The notes beneath the pieces were generated by a model, which searched no databases, was not told the origin of the DNA, and saw only the letters and a program-made list of their open reading frames with translations. Shown here piece by piece: positions 1 through 7,336 of a stretch of 42,163 nt of DNA. The stretch covers positions 1 to 42,163 of the forward strand of contig JACPTT010000018.1 in assembly GCA_016192645.1 (NCBI GenBank). The letters are read 5' to 3'. The first letter of the stretch is position 1; every line of letters starts with the position of its first letter. Made by a program: the position numbers and the translations under genes. This stretch comes from Candidatus Levyibacteriota bacterium. GTDB taxonomy: Bacteria > Patescibacteriota > Microgenomatia > Levybacterales > UBA12049.

Positions 1-1002
1 CTGGCGGTTGTAAAAGAAAAGCCCGAGCCCGGAGTTGTTATTAAAAAGATACCAATCCCCAAACCCAAGCAAGAGGAAGTTTTAGTCAAGGTTGTATACG
101 CCTCAATTTGCGGAACCGATATTGGGATTTATGATTGGATTTCATGGGCGGCAGCCCACATAAAACCACCTCAAGTTATTGGTCATGAGATGGTTGGAGA
201 GGTTCTTGAGGTAAATACAAAATCAAAAACCAATATTAAAATTGGAGACCTTGTTTCTTCCGAAACCCACATTTTTTGTCTTAACTGCTACCAGTGCGAA
301 ATAAAAAACTACCATATTTGTGAAAACATGAAGCTATTTGGAATTGGTAGAGACGGTTCATTTGCGCAGTATGCGACAATACCTTTGCGAACTACTTGGA
401 AGAACAATCCAAAAATTCCGGTTGAGTCAATGAGCGTTCAGGAACCATTGGGGAATGCAGTAAACGTGGTAACAAAAGCAAATGTCAAAGGAAAAAAAGT
501 TTTAGTAATGGGACTTGGTCCAACAGGTCTTTGTGCAGGGATGGCAGCAAAGGCGTATGGGGCTAAAGAAATAGTGGGAGTAAACAGAAGAGAATACAGA
601 CGAAAACTAGCCAAAAAAGTTGGGTTTGATCGAGTAACAGACAAGCTTAGTCCAAAAGAATACGGCACCTTCGATGCGGTTTTAGAGATGAGCGGAAATC
701 GGCTGGGAATTGAGATTGCACTTGACGCGGCAAGGATTGCGGGAAAAATTATTGCCTTTGGAATACCTAAAGAAAATATTAGTATTGATTGGGGAAAATA
801 TCTTATCAACAAGGAGCTGTCGATAGAGTCTGTTTTCGGACGCATGATTTGGGATACATGGAAGGATACAACAAAACTTTTAGTCTCAGGGAAGGTAGAT
901 TTAAGAAAAATTATTACTCACCGCTTTAAACTTTCGGAATTTGAAGAAGCAATGAAGGTTATGAAAAGTGGAGAGTGCGGAAAAATACTCCTTATTCCGT
1001 AA
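1..1002 (+). CDS. tdh: L-threonine 3-dehydrogenase, 5' end cut off
   Basis: Zinc-dependent medium-chain dehydrogenase that oxidises L-threonine to 2-amino-3-ketobutyrate with NAD+. The frame is open from base 1, and the residues encoded before the first in-frame ATG (190) already match the family: catalytic-zinc motif SICGTD, then GHEMVGEV, so the gene starts a few codons before the window. Next comes the structural-zinc cysteine cluster (CLNCYQCEIKNYHIC) and a Rossmann glycine motif (GLGPTGLCAG). About 333 residues are visible against roughly 340 for the family, so very little is missing. The next gene, kbl, starts 7 nt after the stop and encodes the partner enzyme, which supports the assignment over a generic alcohol dehydrogenase. 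Confidence 0.88.
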   Translation: MAVVKEKPEPGVVIKKIPIPKPKQEEVLVKVVYASICGTDIGIYDWISWAAAHIKPPQVIGHEMVGEVLEVNTKSKTNIKIGDLVSSETHIFCLNCYQCEIKNYHICENMKLFGIGRDGSFAQYATIPLRTTWKNNPKIPVESMSVQEPLGNAVNVVTKANVKGKKVLVMGLGPTGLCAGMAAKAYGAKEIVGVNRREYRRKLAKKVGFDRVTDKLSPKEYGTFDAVLEMSGNRLGIEIALDAARIAGKIIAFGIPKENISIDWGKYLINKELSIESVFGRMIWDTWKDTTKLLVSGKVDLRKIITHRFKLSEFEEAMKVMKSGECGKILLIP

Positions 1003-1009
1003 ATAGAGC

Positions 1010-2212
1010 ATGAATCAGATTAGCGCTTTTTACCAGAAGATAGACGAAGCAATCAAGCCGGGAAAACGGCCTTTAGTTGTTGAATCTGCGCAAGGTGCAT
1101 ATCTTACAATTGAGAGTAAAAAGAAACTTAATTTTTGCTCAAACAATTATTTGGGATTTGCCTCCAACCCTCGGCTTAAAAAAGCTGCGACAGATGCTAT
1201 TAAAAAATATGGGGTAGGACCTGGTGCAGTACGGGCACTTTCCGGAACCAATACGCTTCATATAGCGCTTGAGGAAAACCTTGCAAAATTCAAAAAAGCA
1301 GAAGCAGCCTTAGTAGTTCAGGGAGGGTACATTGCGAATCTTGCGGCAATTCAAACTCTTCTAGGAAAAGAAGATATTGTTATTTCGGATGAGCTGAACC
1401 ATGCCTCAATTATCGATGCAATTCGCCTAGCACAAATTAAAAATAAGTATATTTACAAACATCGTGACATGGGCGATCTTGAAAAAGTTCTAAACGAGAT
1501 AAAAGAGCTGAGGAAGACGCCAAAGAGTGATAATGAGCTGCCAATTGTTTTAATTGTTACAGATGGAGTTTTTTCAATGGATGGAGATTTGGCACCTTTG
1601 CCGGAAATTGTTGCGCTTGCTAAAAAATATGATGCACTTACTATGGTTGATGATGCTCATGGCGAAGGAGTCTTAGGCGATCATGGGAGGGGAATCGTTG
1701 ATCATTTTAACCTTCATGGAGAAGTTGATATTGATGTGGGGACCCTTTCAAAAGCATTTGGTGTTATGGGCGGTTTTATAAGCGGGAAGCGGGAGCTTAT
1801 TGAATATTACAGGCAAAAAGCAAGACAATTTTTGTTTTCAACGGGACTTACCGTTCCTGATACCGCCGCACTTATTGAAGCTGTTAAAATTCTTGAGGAA
1901 TCAGATAAGCTGGTTAAAAAATTGTGGAATAATGCCAACTACCTTAAGCGAAGATTTAAGGCGCTTTCTTTTGATACCGGAGAAAGTGAAACGCCAATTA
2001 CTCCGGTAATGCTAGGAGACGAGAACGTGGCTATTGAGTTCAGCGCAAAATTATTAGAAAATGGTGTGTTTGCAACTCCAATTAAGTTCCCCATGGTTCC
2101 AAAAGGAAAAGCCAGAATTAGAGTTATGCCTTCTGCTTCTCACTCAAAAAAAGATCTTGATTTTGGTATTTCGGTATTCCACAAGGTCGCAAAGCAGCTG
2201 AAGGTGCTATAA
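1010..2212 (+). CDS. kbl: 2-amino-3-ketobutyrate CoA ligase (glycine C-acetyltransferase)
   Basis: PLP-dependent alpha-oxoamine synthase family enzyme that splits 2-amino-3-ketobutyrate with CoA into glycine and acetyl-CoA, the second step of threonine breakdown after Tdh. The PLP lysine is K248 in TLSKAFG; H131 (ELNHAS) stacks on the cofactor and DDAH (214-217) binds the pyridine nitrogen. The length of 400 residues is normal for the family. It sits 7 nt downstream of tdh as a two-gene pathway unit. The relatives BioF, HemA and serine palmitoyltransferase share the fold; the tdh neighbour decides for Kbl. The last codons contain a -10-like box for murB. Confidence 0.9.
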   Translation: MNQISAFYQKIDEAIKPGKRPLVVESAQGAYLTIESKKKLNFCSNNYLGFASNPRLKKAATDAIKKYGVGPGAVRALSGTNTLHIALEENLAKFKKAEAALVVQGGYIANLAAIQTLLGKEDIVISDELNHASIIDAIRLAQIKNKYIYKHRDMGDLEKVLNEIKELRKTPKSDNELPIVLIVTDGVFSMDGDLAPLPEIVALAKKYDALTMVDDAHGEGVLGDHGRGIVDHFNLHGEVDIDVGTLSKAFGVMGGFISGKRELIEYYRQKARQFLFSTGLTVPDTAALIEAVKILEESDKLVKKLWNNANYLKRRFKALSFDTGESETPITPVMLGDENVAIEFSAKLLENGVFATPIKFPMVPKGKARIRVMPSASHSKKDLDFGISVFHKVAKQLKVL

Positions 2213-2213
2213 T
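2205..2213 (+). promoter_or_regulatory. Extended -10 promoter for murB, inside the kbl stop
   Basis: TGCTATAAT is a perfect extended -10 element (TGn plus TATAAT). It overlaps the kbl TAA stop and ends 8 nt before the murB ATG, so murB may also be made from a near-leaderless transcript. No good -35 box is visible, which is usual for extended -10 promoters. Confidence 0.55.
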
Positions 2214-2221
2214 ATCCTCGC

Positions 2222-3199
2222 ATGGACGTCTATAGAGATTTTCCCCTGTCAAAAATTCTTTATTACAAAATTGGCGGGAAAGCGAGTTTTGTTCTTAAAG
2301 TTCAAAATAAGGAAGACCTTTTAGACGCTCTTGGTTTTATTCAAAAGAACAAGGTTAAAAAGATACTGCCGATTGGACTCGGTTCAAACCTCTTAGTCAG
2401 CGATGAGCCTTTCAAAGGGGCAGTTCTTTGGTTCTCCAGAGAAGAATTAAAAGGCAAAAATTCAACTCTCAAGCTTCATTCGGGAAATATTATCGAGACA
2501 TTTGCAAGTGTTTTACTTGATGATCTGATTCAATTTTCGTTTGCCCATAATTTAATCGGCCTTGAATGGGCAGGAGGGTTGCCAAGTACGGTTGGCGGAG
2601 CAATTCGGGGAAATGCGGGAGCTTTTGGCTCGGAAATAAAAGACAGCGTTTACGAAGTCGAAGTTCTAGATCTATCAAACGAGAACTATTTAATAAAAAC
2701 CTTTAGCAATGACGATCTTCAATTTTCTTATAGAAACAGCCTACTAAAAAAAAATAAAAACTTAATCGCTGTTAGTGGTTTTTTTAAGCTTAAAAAAGCA
2801 AATAAAGAAGATGTTGAGATGGCAAAACAAGTTTATTTTTCTTATATAGAGCATAGGAAGAAATATAATCCGCTGGAATATCCTTCGTGCGGTTCGGTTT
2901 TTCAGAACATAACAGAAAAAGAGAAAACAGAGGCGATTCTTGCCAAATGGCCCGATGTTGAAGATCTGGTCAGTAAAAAATGGCATGGAAAGGTGGCAAT
3001 GGGGTATATAATCAATCGGCTTGGATTTTCGGGAATGAGAATAGGAGGAGCAGAAGTTTCCCAAAAACACGCTAATTATATTCTTAATAAAAACAAAGCA
3101 AGATTTAACGATGTTCTATCAATCATAGATAAAATAAAAGCCAAATTTTCCCAAACCTTCGGTTTTCCTCCGGAATTGGAACTTGAAATTGTTAAATAA
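2222..3199 (+). CDS. murB: UDP-N-acetylenolpyruvoylglucosamine reductase MurB
   Basis: FAD- and NADPH-dependent cytoplasmic enzyme that reduces UDP-GlcNAc-enolpyruvate to UDP-MurNAc, the second committed step of peptidoglycan precursor synthesis. The FAD-binding domain shows YYKIGGKA (15-21), PIGLGSNLLV (50-59) and GGLPSTVGGAIRGNAG (118-133). The C-terminal substrate domain carries the catalytic serine S225 in CGSVFQN, the RIGGAEVS segment (273-280) and a terminal acidic motif (PELELE) with the usual catalytic Glu. At 325 residues it is slightly longer than the common type II enzyme. It follows kbl by 9 nt but has its own extended -10 box, so co-transcription with threonine breakdown may be incidental. 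Confidence 0.93.
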   Translation: MDVYRDFPLSKILYYKIGGKASFVLKVQNKEDLLDALGFIQKNKVKKILPIGLGSNLLVSDEPFKGAVLWFSREELKGKNSTLKLHSGNIIETFASVLLDDLIQFSFAHNLIGLEWAGGLPSTVGGAIRGNAGAFGSEIKDSVYEVEVLDLSNENYLIKTFSNDDLQFSYRNSLLKKNKNLIAVSGFFKLKKANKEDVEMAKQVYFSYIEHRKKYNPLEYPSCGSVFQNITEKEKTEAILAKWPDVEDLVSKKWHGKVAMGYIINRLGFSGMRIGGAEVSQKHANYILNKNKARFNDVLSIIDKIKAKFSQTFGFPPELELEIVK

Positions 3200-3228
3200 A
3201 TGTGCTAATTTTAATTAGGTGATATTTC

Positions 3229-3405
3229 ATGAAGATTAAAGATAGGCTTCCTATTGTTTCTCGTAAGAAGAAAATAGACTTAAAGAAATTCGAGGCACTC
3301 GCTAAGAGGGTAAAGAAGTCTTTTGAAGAAGAGAATAAATATAGAGAAGAAAAAATAAGTAGAAATGAAAATAATAACCCCACAGGATTTTCATTCGGCT
3401 ACTAG
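3229..3405 (+). CDS. Small basic protein, putative antitoxin of the PIN toxin
   Basis: A 58-residue frame with a good ribosome-binding site (AGGTGAT, about 7 nt before the ATG). The protein begins MKIKDRLPIVSRKKKIDL and is rich in Lys, Arg and Glu, predicted helical, with a polar tail. It overlaps the start of the downstream PIN-domain gene by 41 nt in another frame, implying translational coupling. I do not recognise the family. Small charged proteins encoded immediately before and overlapping a VapC-type toxin are normally the antitoxin, so that role is inferred from position only. It could instead be a spurious leader frame, but the Shine-Dalgarno argues against this. Confidence 0.5.
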   Translation: MKIKDRLPIVSRKKKIDLKKFEALAKRVKKSFEEENKYREEKISRNENNNPTGFSFGY

Positions 3406-3856
3406 CGGCAAACACATACTTCTTGATACAAGCATTTTTATAGATGCTTTTTTACATCCTTCGGAATTTGCTGAGTTTTTCAATAAACTAAAAGATCGTA
3501 ATTGCACACTTGTTACAATTAAGCCTGTTCTAATAGAATTTGTAAAAGGAACAACAACTGATAAAAAACTTGATGAAAAGAAATCTTTTGTAGAATCAAT
3601 TATCGAGAGTTATCTACCTGTGACCGATGATATTTTTGATAATTCTCTTGATCTTATTGAACAGTACAGAATTGAGGGTAAAGATCTTTCTTTAACGGAT
3701 TTTATTTTGGGAGGAGTAGTGTTGAAATACAAAAGAAGTATTTATCTTTTAACAAAAGATATAAGCGATTTTCCCACAAATATTTTTACAATGCTTACAT
3801 ATTTTAACTTGTTTCATAGAAAAGCTATTCAGAACATAGGAGTTTATTCTGCTTGA
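3365..3856 (+). CDS. PIN-domain protein, probable VapC-like ribonuclease toxin
   Basis: PIN-fold nuclease, expected to cut RNA with Mg2+ or Mn2+ held by acidic residues. All four expected acids are visible: D21 in LLDTSIFIDAF, E58 in VLIEFVKG, D112 in SLTDFILGG and D132/D135 near LLTKDISDFP. The length of 163 residues is a little above typical VapC (about 130) because of an N-terminal extension of about 15 residues before the first strand. The ATG at 3365 has only a weak ribosome-binding site, consistent with coupling to the overlapping small gene. Its stop codon lies inside the -35 box of the next promoter. Known VapC toxins cleave initiator tRNA or rRNA; the target here is unknown. Confidence 0.75.
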   Translation: MKIITPQDFHSATSGKHILLDTSIFIDAFLHPSEFAEFFNKLKDRNCTLVTIKPVLIEFVKGTTTDKKLDEKKSFVESIIESYLPVTDDIFDNSLDLIEQYRIEGKDLSLTDFILGGVVLKYKRSIYLLTKDISDFPTNIFTMLTYFNLFHRKAIQNIGVYSA

Positions 3857-3881
3857 CATTATGAATAATTTATGTTACGAT
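3853..3881 (+). promoter_or_regulatory. Sigma70-type promoter of the aspartate kinase unit with palindromic operator
   Basis: TTGACA (3853-3858), a 17-nt spacer and TACGAT (3876-3881) make a near-consensus promoter. The -35 overlaps the stop codon of the PIN gene. A perfect 14-bp palindrome, ACGATTTAAATCGT (3877-3890), covers the -10 and the predicted start site, which is a classic place for a repressor operator. The predicted transcript starts near 3888. Confidence 0.75.
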
Positions 3882-3894
3882 TTAAATCGTCAAT

Positions 3895-3978
3895 ATGAAT
3901 ATAAATATTATTAGTGCTGTAAAGACAACCAAGAAAGAAACCTCTGCGAGGGGTTTTTGTCTTGGTTTATTTAGTTAA
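3895..3978 (+). CDS. Putative Lys/Thr-rich leader peptide
   Basis: A 27-residue frame starting about 7 nt after the predicted transcription start. Residues 10-16 read K-T-T-K-K-E-T (codons at 3922-3942), so six of seven are lysine or threonine, two end products of the aspartate pathway. These codons lie just before and over the first arm of the RNA hairpin that follows, as control codons do in the trp, thr and his leaders. There is no Shine-Dalgarno, so translation would have to be leaderless; other genes in this window appear to be. No homology is expected for such a peptide, so the call rests on layout alone. Confidence 0.38.
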   Translation: MNINIISAVKTTKKETSARGFCLGLFS

Positions 3979-4022
3979 GTAGTAATTTCAGGAATCAAAA
4001 CTAACCCCTCAAACGAGGGGTT
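3927..4022 (+). promoter_or_regulatory. Attenuator-like leader with four alternating RNA arms
   Basis: Hairpin 1 has outer arms AACCAAGA (3927-3934) and TCTTGGTT (3960-3967) and an inner stem AAACCTC (3938-3944) with GAGGGGTTT (3948-3956). Hairpin 2 is the terminator stem AACCCCTC (4003-4010) with GAGGGGTT (4015-4022). The 3' arm of hairpin 1, GAGGGGTT (3948-3955), is perfectly complementary to the 5' arm of hairpin 2, so 1:2 plus 3:4 (termination) competes with 2:3 (antitermination). A ribosome stalled on the Lys/Thr codons would cover arm 1 and favour 2:3. The pairing is seen directly; the regulatory role is inferred. A pair of plain terminators is the alternative. Confidence 0.55.
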
Positions 4023-4026
4023 TTTT
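4003..4026 (+). terminator. Intrinsic terminator before the aspartate kinase
   Basis: An 8-bp perfect stem, AACCCCTC/GAGGGGTT, with loop AAAC is followed by a run of six T (4021-4026). It ends 18 nt before the aspartate kinase ATG and downstream of the only clear promoter, so it must be read through or antiterminated for the kinase to be made. Confidence 0.8.
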
Positions 4027-4044
4027 AGTGGGAAAGAGATTAAT

Positions 4045-5049
4045 ATGGCAATTTCAGAAAGATTTTTACAAAGTGGGCCTATGCCATCTGGTTCAGTAGA
4101 AGGAATTGGCGCAAAAGAAAAAGAGCCAATTAATAATATCTGTGTTATGAAATTTGGCGGCACATCTGTAGGTAGCGCGGAGGCAATTGAAAGAGTTGCT
4201 GGAATTGTTGAAGCGTACAGAAGAAATGGGAATCCGATAGTTGTCGTTGTTTCGGCAATGAGCGGCGTGACAGAGGAGTTAATAAAAGTTTGTGACAATA
4301 TTGCAGTACAAAATAATCAAGGAGCAATAGAGTTAATTAATAATCTTCAAGAGCGGCACTTTAGCACTTGTTTGCAACTTAATATGCCTTCTTTATGGAA
4401 ATTAGATTTGCAAGGAGAGTTAAATTCTTTATTCGATCAACTTCGGGAAGAAGCAAATCGGGACGGCTTAATGTTGGATGGAAGAAGAGATAGTATCCTT
4501 TCCTTTGGAGAAAGATTAAGCGCCAAAATTGTAGCAGCAAGACTAGGATTACTAGCGGAACCCGTAGATGCTTCAATAATTATCGAGACAAATGACAAAT
4601 TTGGGGATGCAGCTCCTAATATGAAAAGAACAAGAAAAAATGTTAGAGAAGCAATTCCTAATCTAATTCGAAGAGGCAGAATACCTGTTATTACGGGATT
4701 TATAGGAGCAACGCCCGATGGAAGAAGAACAACTTTAGGTCGAGGAGGATCTGATTATACAGCATCAATTCTTGGTTGGGCTTTGGGATCAAGAGAGGTT
4801 TTTATCTGGACGGATGTTGATGGGGTTTATTCCGGTGATCCCAGAAAAGATCCGACCGCCGTATTAATCCCGGAAATGTCGTTTGTGGAAGCAGATAAAG
4901 TAGCTAGGAATGGGGGAAAGGTTTTGTGTCCAAAAACACTAGAACCGTTTCTAGGTTTAAATGGCGATGCAAAAACTGTTGTATGGGTAAAAAATACTTT
5001 TAACCCAGATTCACAAGGCACACGAATTTCTCACTCTTCTCAATTATAA
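4045..5049 (+). CDS. lysC: Aspartate kinase, catalytic domain only
   Basis: Phosphorylates L-aspartate with ATP, the first step towards lysine, threonine and methionine. The amino-acid-kinase domain is complete: VMKFGGTSVGSAE (34-46), SFGERLSA, TTLGRGGSDYTAS and the ATP-site segment WTDVDGVYSGDPR, ending in VKNTFNPDSQGT. The protein stops right there at 334 residues, whereas ordinary aspartate kinases run to 400-450 with two ACT domains that bind lysine or threonine, so allosteric feedback by that route is absent. An extra 34 residues precede the first strand; GGAAAGAG about 6 nt before the ATG at 4045 supports that start, with the ATG at 4147 as an alternative. LysRS follows 22 nt later. The symbol is a family label; a dedicated lysine role is not shown. 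Confidence 0.9.
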   Translation: MAISERFLQSGPMPSGSVEGIGAKEKEPINNICVMKFGGTSVGSAEAIERVAGIVEAYRRNGNPIVVVVSAMSGVTEELIKVCDNIAVQNNQGAIELINNLQERHFSTCLQLNMPSLWKLDLQGELNSLFDQLREEANRDGLMLDGRRDSILSFGERLSAKIVAARLGLLAEPVDASIIIETNDKFGDAAPNMKRTRKNVREAIPNLIRRGRIPVITGFIGATPDGRRTTLGRGGSDYTASILGWALGSREVFIWTDVDGVYSGDPRKDPTAVLIPEMSFVEADKVARNGGKVLCPKTLEPFLGLNGDAKTVVWVKNTFNPDSQGTRISHSSQL

Positions 5050-5059
5050 TAGTAATGTT

Positions 5060-5065
5060 TATAAT
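5060..5065 (+). promoter_or_regulatory. -10 box for a leaderless LysRS transcript
   Basis: A perfect TATAAT ends 6 nt before the ATG of the LysRS gene, and no Shine-Dalgarno is present. The spacing puts the predicted start site on the A of ATG. The -35 is poor, so this may supplement read-through from the aspartate kinase promoter. Confidence 0.5.
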
Positions 5066-5071
5066 ACAATT

Positions 5072-7330
5072 ATGTTTTGGGCGGATAAAGTTGCAGAAGA
5101 ATTAAAAAAGAGAAAATTGCCGCTTGAGTGGGTTGATGACATGAAGACTCCAAGCGGTCGGATTCATGTGGGAGCGCTTCGTGGCGTTGTTATTCATGAT
5201 CTAGTTTATAAATCCCTTAAAGAGATTGGACTAAAAGCAAAATATACCTATGTTTTTGATAATCATGACCCAATGGATGCGCTCCCTGTGTATTTGCCAA
5301 AAGAAAAATTCGAAAAATACTTAGGCATGCCTCTTTATAAAGTTCCTTCTCCTATTTCTGGGTTCAATAACTACGCAGAGTATTACGCCAAAGAGTTTCA
5401 GAGCGTCTTTAATGCTATTGGATCTGATCCAGAGATTATTTGGGCTACAGATTTATATTTAAGTGGGAAAATGAATGATGTTATAAGAGAATGTTTAGAC
5501 AAAGCAGATATTATAAGGAAGATTTATAAAGAGTTATACAAAAAAGAAATGCCAAAAGATTGGTACCCGTTTAATGTTTATTGCCCAAAATGCGGTAAGG
5601 TTTCAACAACAAAAGTTTATGACTGGAATGGAGAAAAGGTTTCGTTTGTTTGTGAAGTAGAGCGAGTCAAATGGACAAAAGGCTGTGGGCTTAGCGGTTC
5701 GGTTTCTCCATTTAGCAATAAAGATGGTATTTCGGGAAAGCTTCCTTGGAAGATTGAATGGGCGGCAAAGTGGAAAGCACTTGGGATTACTGTTGAGGGC
5801 GCTGGGAAAGATCATATGAGCAAAGGCGGCTCGCACGATCTTGCATCACTTGTTTGTAAACGAGTTCTAAATTACATGGTCCCTTACCCAATTGCCTACG
5901 AGTGGTTTTTGGTTGGTGGGCGAAAAATGTCAACTTCAAAAGGAGTTGGTTCTTCAGCAGCAGAGATGATAGAAATATTACCTGCTGAGATTTTGCGATT
6001 TTTGATGGTAAAAACAAAGATCAATCAACAGATTAATTTTGACCTTTCTGGTGATACTATTCCGAAGTTGTTTGATGAGTATCAAGAAGCAGCTTTTTCT
6101 AAAGATTCAGATATGCAAAGAATATTTGAGTTATCTCAGGTCGGCGCAGTAAAGAAGATTTCGGAGGTTAGGTTTTTGACTCTTGCGCAATGGGTGCAGA
6201 TGCCGAATATGGAGGCAAAAATAAAAGCGGAAAAACTAGAGGAGTGGGCAAAGTATGCAAGGATTTGGGTAGAAAAATATGCACCGGAGTCAGAAAGATT
6301 TTTAGTTCAGAAACAAGTGCCAACTCAAGCAAAAAATTTATCACCAGAACAAAAAGAATTCCTTAAAAAAATTTCATCAGAACTTGATAAAGATTGGGAA
6401 GCAGAGAATTTTCAAAAAAATCTTTATGAGTGGGCAAAAGAGCTTGGTTTACCATCAAAAGATGCATTTTCGGCAATTTATCTATCTTTAATTGGCAAAG
6501 ACCACGGTCCCAAAGCCGGTTGGCTCATTTTGTCTTTGGACAAAGAGTTTGTTCAAAAAAGGTTCCAAGACATCTACTCTAATGATACGTATCATCATAG
6601 TGGTAAGGACTTACCTACAGATTCGATTCATTTTATTAATAAACCAGAAATTTTTTTTATTGATGAAGATCTTAAGAAAAAATTTCCGTCGGTTTCAATT
6701 GGCGTTGCAGTTATCAAAGGCGTAAGAATTGAAAAAGCGAATCCAGGCTTAGAGAAAGAGAAAGAGAAATTATTACAATCTTTGAAAGGATTAACAACAG
6801 AGCAATTAGGGCAATATCCGGAAGTTCAAAGTTACCGAAAATTATATAAAGCGATGGGGATTGATTGGCATTCAAGACGTCCTAGTCCAGAAGCGATGCT
6901 TAGGCGAATCGTTCTTAAGAAGAGTTTATACGATGTTAATACCTGTGTTGATGCATATAATCTTGTCGTTATGAAACACCGGGTTTCGGTTGGAGCATTT
7001 GATTACGATAAGATTCGGTTTCCAACCATCCTTCGGATGACAAAAGAGGGAGAAGAAATTCACTTATTGGGCGAAGAACAACAAACGAAATTTAAAGAGG
7101 GAGAAATTGCTTACTTTGACCAAGTGGGCGCATTCAATATGGATTTTAACTATCGAGATGCACAACGAACTGCTGTTCAATTAAACACAAGAAATCTCTA
7201 TATAAATGTTGATGGCGTATATGATATTACGCCAGGAAAGGTAGAGCAGGTGCTTCAAGAAGCATGTAGCATGATCATAAAATATTGCGGTGGAAAGCTT
7301 GAAGTATTTGGAGTTGAAACTGCTTCATAA
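5072..7330 (+). CDS. lysS: Class I lysyl-tRNA synthetase fused to a B3/4 tRNA-editing-like domain
   Basis: Charges tRNA-Lys with lysine. Residues 1-340 form the class I (archaeal-type, unlike E. coli LysS) catalytic domain: TPSGRIHVGALRG (26-38, HIGH region), zinc-type cysteines C171 and C174 (CPKC) with C194 and C205, and RKMSTSKGVG (284-293, KMSKS). Residues about 350-490 are the helical anticodon-binding part. From about 520 to 750 there is an extra domain resembling the B3/4 domain of bacterial PheRS beta and free-standing B3/4 proteins (LYKAMGIDWHSRRPSPEAMLRR, split here as LYKAMGIDW and SRRPSPEAMLRR; then VNTCVDAYNLV and GEIAYFDQVGAFN). Ordinary class I LysRS is about 500-550 residues, so this is a C-terminal fusion. 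B3/4 in PheRS hydrolyses mischarged Tyr-tRNA-Phe; cis editing of tRNA-Lys here is inference. Confidence 0.88.
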   Translation: MFWADKVAEELKKRKLPLEWVDDMKTPSGRIHVGALRGVVIHDLVYKSLKEIGLKAKYTYVFDNHDPMDALPVYLPKEKFEKYLGMPLYKVPSPISGFNNYAEYYAKEFQSVFNAIGSDPEIIWATDLYLSGKMNDVIRECLDKADIIRKIYKELYKKEMPKDWYPFNVYCPKCGKVSTTKVYDWNGEKVSFVCEVERVKWTKGCGLSGSVSPFSNKDGISGKLPWKIEWAAKWKALGITVEGAGKDHMSKGGSHDLASLVCKRVLNYMVPYPIAYEWFLVGGRKMSTSKGVGSSAAEMIEILPAEILRFLMVKTKINQQINFDLSGDTIPKLFDEYQEAAFSKDSDMQRIFELSQVGAVKKISEVRFLTLAQWVQMPNMEAKIKAEKLEEWAKYARIWVEKYAPESERFLVQKQVPTQAKNLSPEQKEFLKKISSELDKDWEAENFQKNLYEWAKELGLPSKDAFSAIYLSLIGKDHGPKAGWLILSLDKEFVQKRFQDIYSNDTYHHSGKDLPTDSIHFINKPEIFFIDEDLKKKFPSVSIGVAVIKGVRIEKANPGLEKEKEKLLQSLKGLTTEQLGQYPEVQSYRKLYKAMGIDWHSRRPSPEAMLRRIVLKKSLYDVNTCVDAYNLVVMKHRVSVGAFDYDKIRFPTILRMTKEGEEIHLLGEEQQTKFKEGEIAYFDQVGAFNMDFNYRDAQRTAVQLNTRNLYINVDGVYDITPGKVEQVLQEACSMIIKYCGGKLEVFGVETAS

Positions 7331-7336
7331 TGATCA

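Noticed and set aside
3853..4044. T-box or lysine riboswitch in the aspartate kinase leader
   Set aside because: No T-box consensus is visible and the leader is too short and simple for a lysine riboswitch; the attenuator pairing explains it better.
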